This document shows positions 28,102-36,259 of a stretch of 36,259 bases of DNA, piece after piece. Position numbers and translations under genes: made by a program. How positions within the stretch are numbered: position 1 is the first letter of the stretch; the number at the start of each line of letters is the position of its first letter. A model generated the notes under the pieces. It did not search any database and was not told the DNA's origin. It worked only from the letters and a program-made list of their open reading frames with translations. This DNA is from Cyclostephanos tholiformis (Eukaryota; Bacillariophyta; Thalassiosirophyceae; Thalassiosirales; Thalassiosiraceae): NCBI GenBank assembly GCA_036939975.1, contig JALLPB010000113.1, positions 1 to 36,259 on the forward strand. Reading direction: 5' to 3'.

Positions 28102-28842
28102 ATGGTGCGATGTAGTGAAATGCCATCATCAACAACTAACCCTCCCCAGCGATTCTCCCTGCTCCATATCTATCATATGTTGATCTACTATATCCCTCCC
28201 CCATGCAAATGCAAATGGTGCAAGCAAGCACTTTTGTCAGCTCAATTGTGGTGTCAATATCAATCAAGAAAACATGACAATCATGATGGAGGTGATAATA
28301 GTAGTAGCCCTTCTACCAAACCACAGGCCGTCCTGATCAGGTTCAAGGAATGGCTATCGACCGGCATCACCCATGTTGAGGCCACTGTTGGGCTCTCCAA
28401 ATTGATGAATGAAAGACACCCAATCCCATTGCCTCATGCAAAATTGGCTAAGAAAAATGACCCCACGACCGCCCACGGTGCAACCTGTCTCAGCAGGTTG
28501 ATCCCATTGTTCTGGATGGTTCTATGCAGCTGCATGCTGCTGATGTCATACTTTTGGATGATGAAATTCAGTGGGGTGATGCTGGCGAGCAAGGAGGAGC
28601 TGATGGCTGTCAACAGCAATGGAGATGAGAGCTATGCTTCAACAGTCAAATGGGAGGCCTGTGTGTGGAAAGAGTGGGCAAGGTGGCAGTTTCAATGCAG
28701 GGGGGTGATCAACCATCATTTTTGTCTAATCGATCAGGAGGGGAGTATGGTGTGGCGTAGAAGGAAGAAGAAGCTGTTGTATACTGCTCTCTTCATCAAT
28801 GTTGTTTTCCCCTGTTCTAATATTCACATTTCACGGCATTGA
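28102..28842 (+). pseudogene. Uncertain open frame, probably a degenerate element
   Basis: A 246-codon frame from ATG 28102 has no recognised domain, with irregular composition (many Met, Trp, Cys). A second frame between about 28487 and 28752 reads more like protein (acidic stretch V-L-D-G-S-M-Q, L-L-D-D-E-I-Q-W) but is interrupted by TGA after CAATGGAGA (28624-28626) and TAG at 28753-28759. Neither frame can be named. The stops are of types expected from C-to-T change of CGA and CAG. A relic is favoured. Confidence 0.25.
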
Positions 28843-29385
28843 AAGTCAGTTTCGATGCTACAATTGCATCCACCGTAGTGACCAATTTCCCTCTTATGGA
28901 AGGAGTATGGAATCTTTCCGCTTTTGGAAAATCCAATGCTCAGCTATGTTTCATCTACAGAAGAAAATTTTATATTTTGACCGGATAGAGCTCCCAAGAC
29001 ACCTCAAGATTTTTTCTTTTCTCATTTTTTTATAGTGTTTGTTATCAATACATACAGTAGAACTACAATAGGAATAGTACGGAAAAGCTTTGCACAGTTA
29101 TGCCCACAAATGCATCAAAAAAATTTTCCAGTAAAAAGATATATTTTTAGGTTTAGGGTCCTTAGAAAAAGCTAGCTGTGCATTCTCATAAGTAAAGAAC
29201 ATACTAAAATACTACATAGGACTTGATTTTTTGGAAAATGTGAGGCTGACAAACTCACAACTCACTCCCTCCCACAATAAAATAACCCCCCCCTCCCCCA
29301 ACTTCGATGGCACCATTCTCGGCAACAGCATGACCGGCAACATTGATTCATTGCATCTGCTGCTCCCCCCTCCAACAAAAGCCGC
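28843..29385. other. AT-rich stretch, no gene seen
   Basis: Stop-rich on all frames, with several A and T homopolymers. No repeat or motif recognised apart from the short C run near 29287. Confidence 0.35.
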
Positions 29386-29895
29386 ATGACCCCATCAACA
29401 ATCACCACATTGTCAAAAATGATTTCCGTGTCTTCTTCTGCCACAATCAACCTTTCAGAAGACAATGAGGTCATTGAAACCATTCGATGGGACAACAAAA
29501 TGCACATGAAGTCCTCCTACAAGACTGCTGTTGCCATCCTATACAACAGCAGTAAGGCAGGCACCCCTTTGCTTACAAAGATGCGTGAGTGGATCAACAC
29601 AATTGTTGACTAGCTGTTCAAGGACTTCTTCCTCCGGAACTCCAAGCAGGCCTAGCATGCCTTCAGTGATCTCAAGAAGGCTTACATTTTTGGATGATCC
29701 TTCAAGGCTGCCCTCTACTGCAAATGGATGCTGTACTTTGTGACGGACAAGATTGCTCTCCTCCTTGAGCTGAATTGTGATGTTGCCAAGAAACAGAGGG
29801 CAAGGGAGATGATTGCTTCTGGAAAATCAGCATCAGAAACTGATCCCAAGGTGATTTTGATGGGGCATGAAATCCTGGTACTGCCATGCCCCTAG
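29386..29895 (+). pseudogene. Decayed protein-coding relic with three stops in one frame
   Basis: The frame starting at ATG 29386 continues as coding-like sequence to about 29892 through TAG 29611-29613, a TAG near 29654 and a TGA near 29695. Each could come from a single C-to-T change of CAG or CGA. Between them lie helix-like segments such as L-F-K-D-F-F-L-R-N, H-A-F-S-D-L-K-K-A-Y and D-K-I-A-L-L-L-E-L. No family was recognised. An intact ancestor may be a transposon-borne or duplicated gene. Confidence 0.4.
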
Positions 29896-30028
29896 GTTAG
29901 CTCATTTTATGATTTTTCAAGTTGATAATTATGGTTTTCTTTTAAGTCTTAATTCAGCTGATCTAATTTTTTGCTCAAATTTTGTATTGATACCTTGCTA
30001 TGTAGAAGGGGGAGGCAAAAATATGTGT

Positions 30029-30369
30029 TGGATTTCACAAAAGCAAAACAAGAATGCTAAAAAAGTAATTAACAACCTAGCGATCAGTGCTGCCATCTCG
30101 ACTGCCAGGGGAGATGGGATGTTCACCAGGGTGTCCTCAAAGCACTGATGTTTTGCCACACAATCCACAGTTGTGGGCAGCCTACTGGGGGCAACTACCC
30201 TGATTGTGCAGGTCCCTGTGATTGTTGGGCCAGGAGAGTGCCCTTTTCCTTTTGAGTATGAAACTTGCCATTGCATGTTCTGGGTTGTTTTTGAAGAACA
30301 ACACCAGCACATGATAGCTAGGTTGTTAATTACTTTTTTAGCATTCTTGTTTTGTTTTTGTGAAATCCA
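30029..30369. mobile_element. 341-bp fold-back element with about 64-bp inverted arms
   Basis: The left arm 30029-30092 begins TGGATTTCACAAAAGCAAAA; the right arm 30305-30369, reversed, begins TGGATTTCACAAAAACAAAA. They stay nearly identical through GTAATTAACAACCTAGC. Two substitutions and a one-base indel separate them. The 212-base spacer has coding-like frames on both strands and shows no transposase. This is MITE-like. No clear target-site duplication was found. Confidence 0.75.
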
Positions 30370-30929
30370 GTAGTTTTCAGTATTCCGAGGATTCCTGAGT
30401 AAATCTTCTTTTTTTTTCAGAATAATTATGATGACAGTTATTTTGTGAGGCCCCAACAACAGTAATAGGGAGTCCACAGGCCAGTTCCCGCCAATTTTTT
30501 TGGAACAAAAAAGTTCGGTCCAAGTTCCACATCACTCTCAACTTTCTTGCCCATGACAGTAAGTCACTTTTTACCTCCCCCCCCCTCACAATGGCAATGC
30601 ACCCTCCCCCCACCCTTGCAAGCTTTATTCTCCTCTTGCACAGAGAAATCTCAACATTTCTCAACGTTAGATCATGCCGCCTCCCCTGGGGAGTGCTCTA
30701 ATATTTGCCAAATTTTAAAATTCGCCATCTAATTGTCACATCATCATGCAAACCACACATGCACGATGATATTTTTCCAATTCTGCCTAACAGATTGTCC
30801 TTGCATGCCTTCAATCTTATAAGGACACGGCTTCAACCTACAGATTGTGACTACCAAACCCCTTCCTGTAAGTCTCCTTGCATCAGTTTATTGTCGCTTG
30901 TGCAAGCATTTGAGAATATTCTTCACTAG
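30370..30929. other. Possible exon debris
   Basis: Contains two short coding-like stretches each followed by GTAAGT: one ending near 30558 (K-F-H-I-T-L-N-F-L-A-H-D) and another ending near 30869. Neither could be assigned to a protein. C-rich patches lie at 30573-30615. Could be remains of a multi-exon gene. Confidence 0.25.
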
Positions 30930-31163
30930 TCTGCATGTGCAGCCTGCCAAAAATTTACCAAGGGAGGATGGCTGAGCGAGGATGACAAGTTGAATGACAG
31001 GGGGGAGGAGGGGAATGATGGTGCAGTTGGTGGGGGGAGGAGGGCAGCGGCAAATGGAGGGGGGTATAATGCAGTTAATGGGGGCCTTCCATCATTGTTG
31101 TCGAAGTTGTTGCCAAAGTTGTTGTTGGCATCATTGATTGTGGATGGACTAGTGGATTGGTAA
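30930..31163 (+). other. Open stretch without a start codon, possible exon relic
   Basis: Open for 78 codons between TAG at 30927 and TAA at 31161. The first part reads C-A-A-C-Q-K-F-T-K-G-G-W-L-S-E-D-D-K-L-N, followed by Gly/Arg/Ala-rich low complexity and a leucine-rich end. A CAG acceptor-like site precedes it at 30940. Not assignable. Confidence 0.2.
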
Positions 31164-31770
31164 ACCGAAGCAGTGGCAATGGGCGATGACAATCAATGCA
31201 GGTGCAGGTAGGGAGGACATCAACAAGAACAATGGGGAGGGAAAGTGCCGGCATCATGACCAGCAAACAACAATCAGCCTAATTAGTGGCATAAGCAAAT
31301 AATGTTGGTGAGGAGAGTTCGCAGAGGGGAAGACAACATGACAATGGATGATGGATGACAGATGATGATGACAATGATGACAACACAACAATCAAATAAT
31401 AGACGGGAGAGGAGGGAAGAAAATGGTGGTGGAGAGGGTGATGAGTGATGACAACGAAAACAATGACAGTTACGGGAGAACATGCTGGGGTGAGGGGCAG
31501 TGGTTGCCATGTGAGACTATGACCAGGATGATAGGCAGCAACAACAGATGACATGACAAACAGTCCCTTGATTGGGTAAGGGACAGGAGGAGGAGGAGGA
31601 GGAGGAGGTAGTGGCGGTGGAAGAGGGAAATCATTGCACAGTTTGTGAGGAGGATGTGGAGGAGAAAGAGGGGGGGAAATGGGGCTCTGTAAAAATTATA
31701 GAACTTATTCCTACATACTTTCTACAAGCCCCTGCTTGCACCCCCCTTTTTTAAGGTACCTTTGCCCACA
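31164..31770. repeat. Low-complexity purine-rich region
   Basis: Dominated by GATGA, GACAA and GGAGGA words, with a GGA run near 31588-31609. Open frames here are low-complexity artefacts. Confidence 0.5.
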
Positions 31771-32110
31771 GGTACCATGGTGTCTGCCGCTCTAGTAACA
31801 CCCACAAGTAATTTTGCCCCAACACTGTGCAGGCATCCTCCACCAATGTAAGTGAGCCATTTTCATGCCTCAAACATCCCATAGTGTACTAGCGGAATGG
31901 GTCATACTGTGAGAGGGAACTGTTGAATTCTTCTGTAGACAGTACCAATTCCTATGTCAATTTTGGTTCCCTCCATTTTTAGTGGGTACCATGGTGTCCG
32001 CCGCTCTAGCAGCACCATCAGACAGCATGATGCTGGAATTATGCAACCACACTGCATGTATATCATCCACTCATGCATTAGAATCATTTCCATGCTTAAA
32101 ATTTCCCAAA
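31771..32110 (+). repeat. Diverged direct duplication of about 110 bp
   Basis: GGTACCATGGTGT followed by YGCCGCTCTAG occurs at 31771 and 31985, 214 bases apart. Similarity continues weakly for about 100 bases (both hold CACTG, CATCC and CATGC words in order). Confidence 0.5.
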
Positions 32111-33340
32111 TGAATGTTGTCTCACATCTGAGCAAATAGCCAGCAATGATGGTGAATTTACTAGGTGGGAGCAGCAACAAAAAAACAAGACTTTGATGTG
32201 CTCAATGGGTAGGTTCTGGTCATTTTTTTACAAAACTTTACAGGGATCGTATTGACATGGTTTTGAGCGAAATTGGATGCTCAAATTGGTCCAGAGGCTA
32301 TTTGAAAAAATGGCATTTTTTCTTGTGGACCCTCTAAAAGTAGTCAGAATTCCTGCAGGAATTCGGGTTTCCCACTATATGTGGGAATTCATAGGCATGA
32401 CATTTAATGGTAATCATTGTACTTATTTATCTACTTCATCTAGAGTTACAAAAGACTTTGCACAAAAAAATAGAATGCTACCATGATGGGGCCAATTGCC
32501 GCATCTGGCGGCATGGCTATTGTAATAATAGCAACCTTCTCATGGCAACTTCTTATTGATGCATTGGTAAAATTAATCAATCAACTCATCCAATTTACTT
32601 TAGTTTTTTACAACTCCCCACTTCAATTGCCCCAAAAGGATCAACTTGCACTCCCCTCATGCTCCCCACCTGTTGCTCCTCATACCTCATTCCCCCCCAG
32701 TCAATCCTGCTCATTTTTGGTTGGTTATTGCATTCTTATTTGTCATTTGGTGGCCATCTAAGGCCACGATGGATTGTATGTTTTTTTTATTTTTTTCGTC
32801 GCTTTATTCACCACCCCAAACAATGCCAAAATGCCTCCCTGATACATTCCGCCTCGGTCTCATGCTTCCCCAATATCTCCCCCACCACAAATGCCATCTT
32901 TCGGGTGATTGTTGTTTGAATTAAAAAAATGGCAGCCACCTAAGCCTGCCCGTTTTGTACGCCGGATTCCTGCAATATTCTATGCACGAATAAGCCAGTT
33001 TGGCGTACTATTTCCTAATCCTCAATGTTGCCCTTGAGGAAATTTGTGGATAATAAACAGTTTAGGCGGATGGAAAAAGTACGCCAGAAATAGGGGTAAT
33101 AAAAAAATTTGGGAGAATTTTCCGGCAACTTCACATAAACTTAAATCTAAGGCTGTGATTTCTTTTAGTTTTGAGCATGTATGCATAAAAAAATAGGAAC
33201 ACTTAGGATGTTCCATTTTTTTCATTTCTCAATCAAAATTCTATGTTTCTTTGCTAATTTTGCTGGGATTTTGTTGGTTCACATGTGCGCAAGTTCGCAT
33301 GTGCACATATAGCAGCGTGTTCAATCTTGTTTTTTGTATC
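32111..33340. other. AT-rich stretch, no gene seen
   Basis: No recognisable gene. An 18-base perfect palindrome GAATTCCTGCAGGAATTC lies at 32347-32364, followed by a small hairpin CCCAC-TATAT-GTGGG at 32371-32385. TGGCGTACT near 33002 and its inverse AGTACGCCA near 33080 form a short inverted repeat. Confidence 0.4.
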
Positions 33341-34021
33341 ATGTCGCCAACCTGCCAGTTGTTTGAGGTCGACGTTGCCGGTGTTGCTCCTCCCCGGCGG
33401 GTCTCCAAGCTCTCCTGCCGCAGCCTCCACCAATGCACCATGCCCCCCAAGGTTTCTGCCAGTTGGCATGGCATGGGTAGTGTTGTGGTTGGCTCAACTC
33501 ATCCTGCCAACTTTGCCGCCGCCAAGAAGAAAGCAGCCACCGCAGCGGTTGGCAGCGACGCTGCAATGTCAACTCACGTGTCCCCCTCGCAAAACTCCAA
33601 GTCTGTGGCGAGTGCAAAAATTGCCAAGCAGATGTCTCCTTCTTTGCGCATCCCTGTTGCTTCAGTTGCTCCCTCCATGGCAGAGACTATGCCCGGTGTG
33701 TCTGTTGCTTTTGTCGGCGAACCGGAGTGTTTGCCTAAGAGGGCCAGGAGCGACGTCAGTAGTGTTGATGGTGCCAGCACTTTGTTTCCCGCCGAGAGTG
33801 TGCTCGCGCTCCCTCCCCTGTGGAATGCTTGGTATTCGGCATACTGCCGCGTTCTCACTTATGTTGGTGATGGCAGTGCACTGCAGGGCAAGTGCGGCAT
33901 GTGCGGTGATGCTCGCCCGTCATGTCAACACACCATGCAAGATCTGGACCAGGTTGCGGAGCTGAAGAAATCTCCCCGAGAACAAGTCGTGCAAGTATAT
34001 CCTGTCAGTTCTTGTTCATAA
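33341..34021 (+). CDS. Hypothetical protein
   Basis: A 226-residue frame from ATG 33341 (or about 193 from ATG 33440, whose context CACCATG is better). The stretch is clearly more GC-rich than its AT-rich flanks, which argues for coding or recent insertion. No family recognised. Seen: Ala/Ser/Val/Lys-rich first half, K-R-A-R, then a C-terminal W-Y-S-A-Y-C-R-V-L-T-Y-V-G-D-G and a C-G-M-C cluster followed by C and H residues, possibly a small zinc-binding site. Could be a further domesticated or decaying transposon gene. Confidence 0.35.
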   Translation: MSPTCQLFEVDVAGVAPPRRVSKLSCRSLHQCTMPPKVSASWHGMGSVVVGSTHPANFAAAKKKAATAAVGSDAAMSTHVSPSQNSKSVASAKIAKQMSPSLRIPVASVAPSMAETMPGVSVAFVGEPECLPKRARSDVSSVDGASTLFPAESVLALPPLWNAWYSAYCRVLTYVGDGSALQGKCGMCGDARPSCQHTMQDLDQVAELKKSPREQVVQVYPVSSCS

Positions 34022-34345
34022 GGACAACAAGGATTTCGTAACCAATCCAAGCAAGCAACCACCTGGACCAACGCACAAGAAGATGAGGGAGAAGTCAACG
34101 AAATTAGTTGCAAATGAGCAATTTTATGTGCACATATGCATAAACATAAAGCATAAAAATTTTCGGAAAAATTAGGTGTCTACATAATCACATGCACAAC
34201 AAAAACACATTTTACATATTTAATTTGGAAAAAAAAGAATGCTGTGAAGGAAAAAGCTTCGCAGAGGGACACACATGACCAAATTTTTATTTTTTTACAT
34301 TTTATGCGCACACGCTCAAAAAAATCACAGCCTAAGGGTACCTAC
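34022..34345. other. AT-rich gap, no gene seen
   Basis: Stop-rich sequence between the hypothetical frame and the second transposon copy. Nothing recognised. Confidence 0.4.
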
Positions 34346-34643
34346 TACCATAGAACACACGGCAATAGCTTAATGCGGCGGAAGCATAATTGCTAGAAAG
34401 CCGTACATAGGCCAAAGCTGCACTCTTGATTTGACACATATTCCTGCATAGAGAGCATGTCCAAGTGCACCATCTCTCTTCCTATTTTCAAGAGGATTCT
34501 GCCATTGTGTGGAACATCATTTGGGCCCAGGTAGTTCAAAAGATATCATCACCGACTCTTTACAAAAACAGCGTGCATTTTTGTTAGTGGTTTTTTTTTC
34601 TGCCTAACAAACACACGCAAAAACCACCCCCAACAACATCAAA

Positions 34644-35284
34644 ATGCTGTCGCAACTCTGCCAGGTTGCATGGGAGTGTGGGGACTGTGCCACCACCAAC
34701 CAAGGAAGGGAGCTGCTCCCCTGCTTGTACTGCCACGCAGAAAATCCTTGCCGGTACTAGATTCTGTTGGGGAGTGCTCCTGCTGGCACTGCCCGGACAA
34801 TGTACGGGAGGCGCACCGAGCAGCACGATATTGTCCGGGCTGCCTCCGGGGCTCGTGTAGCTGTGACCCAGCATCCAATTGTTGATCGTGCACTCCTTGC
34901 TGAGGAATGAAGGTAGATATTGTCGGGATGGAGACGGATGAAAATGGCATGACTTGCCATGCCCAGGAGGTGTACGGATCCCAGCTTGTCCCGGGGAGCA
35001 AGGTTTGCTTCCGAAAGGAAACAGTGATCTCTCCCACCACGGGCAACGAGGAGGACTGTGTTATTGCATATGTTGTTGGCGACAGGGTAATGACTTGCAA
35101 GGTAGGCTATTTGCCAAGGCATCTCACCATTCGACATGGGTTGGATTACGATGGGATGTACGCTCGTGTGATTGAGGTGTATTCGCCTCGATCACTTTAC
35201 ATAACAAAACGGCAGAAGCGCCACCGCAATCTTGGATGCTGCATTGCTGTGATTCTAGGGGATAAGCCAGTGTGTAGTCTATAG
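34644..35284 (+). pseudogene. Broken copy of the accessory RanBP2 zinc finger/HIRAN-like gene
   Basis: ATG 34644 opens with V-A-W-E-C-G-D-C, N-Q-G, P-C-L-Y-C-H, keeping all zinc ligands of the finger. A TAG at 34758-34760 interrupts it where the intact copy continues. The same frame runs on to TGA 34908-34910; the HIRAN-like half then follows in the frame of ATG 34907 to 35284, a one-base shift. That half keeps V-I-A-Y-V-V-G-D, V-G-Y-L-P-R-H-L, D-Y-D-G and H-R-N-L-G-C-C-I-A-V-I-L-G. The second half alone could make a 125-residue HIRAN-only protein. The domain's conservation despite the breaks suggests decay is recent or the half-gene is still used. Confidence 0.72.
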
Positions 35285-35551
35285 AACTTTAATTGATAAA
35301 CATAAACAATAATATGAATGATGATAATTGTTTATGATAATATAAATTACTAGAGTAAACAAATAAATGAATATTACTATCAATCGTGTATTATACTATG
35401 TTATTAAACCCCCCCATTATAAGTCACCCTCATCACCCTCCTCATTAGCATCTTGCTCATTCAATGTATCAAATACATCCTGCTTGTTCTGGGCATCACC
35501 AATTATTGTGTCATCTCCCTCAAACTCTCCAGCATCACCAAATACTCCAAA
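35285..35551. other. Convergent gap inside the second transposon copy
   Basis: AT-rich sequence between the two converging broken genes, about twice as long as the corresponding gap of the first copy (133 bases). No other gene seen. Confidence 0.4.
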
Positions 35552-36259
35552 TTAGGAGTACCCGGTCTTCCTCCAGGAATTCTTCAGGGTGTCGTTGGTA
35601 ATATTCCTCTCAGCAGCAATGATCGAATTTATACATTGCAGAGAGTGGTGGCCGCGATTCACTGATCGGGGGCCTGATCGAGTAGCCAAGTGTTATACTT
35701 GGTCCTCAACTTGGCCTTGAACGCCTTGTTGTACCCGACGTTGACCGGCTGGAGGAGACCAGTGCATCTGGGTGGAATGAACTCCACCTGGATGCCAAGA
35801 TCTTGAATCGCGTTGATGACGGATGCCTTCATGTGAACCAAAAAGGAGTCAAGAAAGAGGATGGGCACAACTCCTTCCGGGGCGGTTGCAACGTGCAAGG
35901 ATACCAATGATCCACTTTAGCATCGTCGGCTCGTCAAACCATGCCTTGTTTTAGCAGGCGTAGACAAGCTTGTTTGGCATGTCTGCAGCTCATGACGTAC
36001 AATGCGCCCATTAGGTTTGCCTTAATAAACAAACCAAACCAAGAAAGAACAAAATGAATCATGTGAGTCAATGGCCATCAAATGTGTATAATATTTTTCT
36101 TACTTTCCTTTAAACACCACCATTGGCCTCACACGTTGGCCTGATGCAGTCACCGTGACTGCTACCATCACATGCTTGGAATCAGATGCAGAGGTGTGTA
36201 GATTTGACGCAGCTAATATCGAAGTTAGATGGCTACCCGATTTTAGCTGCCAGGTAATA
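35552..36259 (-). pseudogene. Broken copy of the pogo-like transposase (3' part, runs off the edge)
   Basis: Homologous to the intact transposase from its M-V-V-F-K-G segment to its last residues. Breaks: the donor after that segment is GA instead of GT (near 36106), a stop plus frameshift before A-W-F-D-E (near 35955), and another frameshift after the stop at 35659-35661. The final N-S-W-R-K-T-G-Y-S ends at TAA 35554-35552. The second catalytic acid is kept (F-L-D-S-F-L-V-H) but the third is changed to Asn (Q-P-V-N-V-G-Y-N). It cannot encode an active enzyme. Confidence 0.78.

Larger units (their letters stand above)
34346..36259 (-). mobile_element. Second, diverged and broken copy of the two-gene pogo-like transposon (right edge cut off)
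   Basis: The left boundary is inferred from a terminus at 34346: TACCATAGAACACAC aligns to the right terminus of the first copy, TACCGTAGGATACAC. Further in, GCATAATTGCTAGAAAG aligns to GCAAATTGCGAGAAAG at the same offset of 40 bases. Distance from terminus to accessory start codon is close in both (about 298 and 268). Gene order is the same with the whole element inverted: accessory gene rightward, transposase leftward, converging. Both genes carry breaks. The other terminus lies beyond the window. Confidence 0.72.

Noticed and set aside
30987..31680. Proline/serine-rich proteins on the minus strand and an acidic one on the plus strand
   Set aside because: They are products of purine-rich low-complexity DNA with no start context or domain.
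1..36259. CRISPR arrays, bacterial operons, rRNA or tRNA genes
   Set aside because: No regularly spaced short repeats, no ribosome-binding sites ahead of gene clusters and no recognisable RNA gene were seen. Genes are monocistronic with GT-AG introns. A covariance-model scan would be needed to exclude single tRNAs.

Overview
The window looks like nuclear DNA of a chitin-making centric diatom (Thalassiosirales-like). This is inferred from the gene types: chitinase GH19-like modules, peritrophin-A chitin-binding domains, a helicase-associated (HA) repeat fragment, a signal peptide followed by an A-F-x-P motif typical of diatom plastid pre-sequences, and a flagellar/cytoplasmic Tctex dynein light chain. 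Introns are short (about 77-123 nt, GT-AG), and acidic and serine homopolymers are encoded by GAC/TCG trinucleotide runs. There are no operons and no bacterial features.

From 1 to 27 kb the window is gene-dense. Left to right: a GPI mannosyltransferase PIG-B (+), whose 3' end overlaps a convergent three-exon gene (-) with three tandem GH19-like modules; an acidic helical protein of unknown function (+); a two-exon Tctex-type dynein light chain (-); a decayed HA-domain fragment (+); a DUF2470/DUF4499 membrane protein (-); a two-exon GH19-like protein with two peritrophin-A domains (+); a three-exon, probably plastid-targeted, LCM-type methyltransferase (-); a seven-helix receptor with an apparent frameshift in a G8 run (+); an ankyrin-repeat protein (-); a complete pogo/Tigger-like DNA transposon; and a membrane-anchored metallophosphoesterase (+). 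The two GH19-like genes plus the PIG-B gene form a loose cell-wall/chitin theme. Both GH19-like proteins end in a hydrophobic tail that could be a GPI signal, but this link is inference.

From about 27 to 34.3 kb the sequence becomes AT-rich and stop-laden. It holds tandem and dispersed repeats, a 341-bp fold-back element, low-complexity blocks and relics of genes whose stops look like C-to-T decay. One GC-richer open frame (33341-34021) may be a gene.

The most notable item is the transposon at 21610-24303. It has TA-flanked terminal inverted repeats and carries a pogo-like transposase and, in convergent orientation, a second gene encoding a RanBP2-type zinc finger plus a HIRAN-like domain. 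A diverged, broken relative of the same element, in the opposite orientation and with the same two genes and a matching terminus, starts at 34346 and runs off the right edge. Two independently decayed copies sharing this layout suggest that the accessory gene is a real part of a two-gene transposon family.
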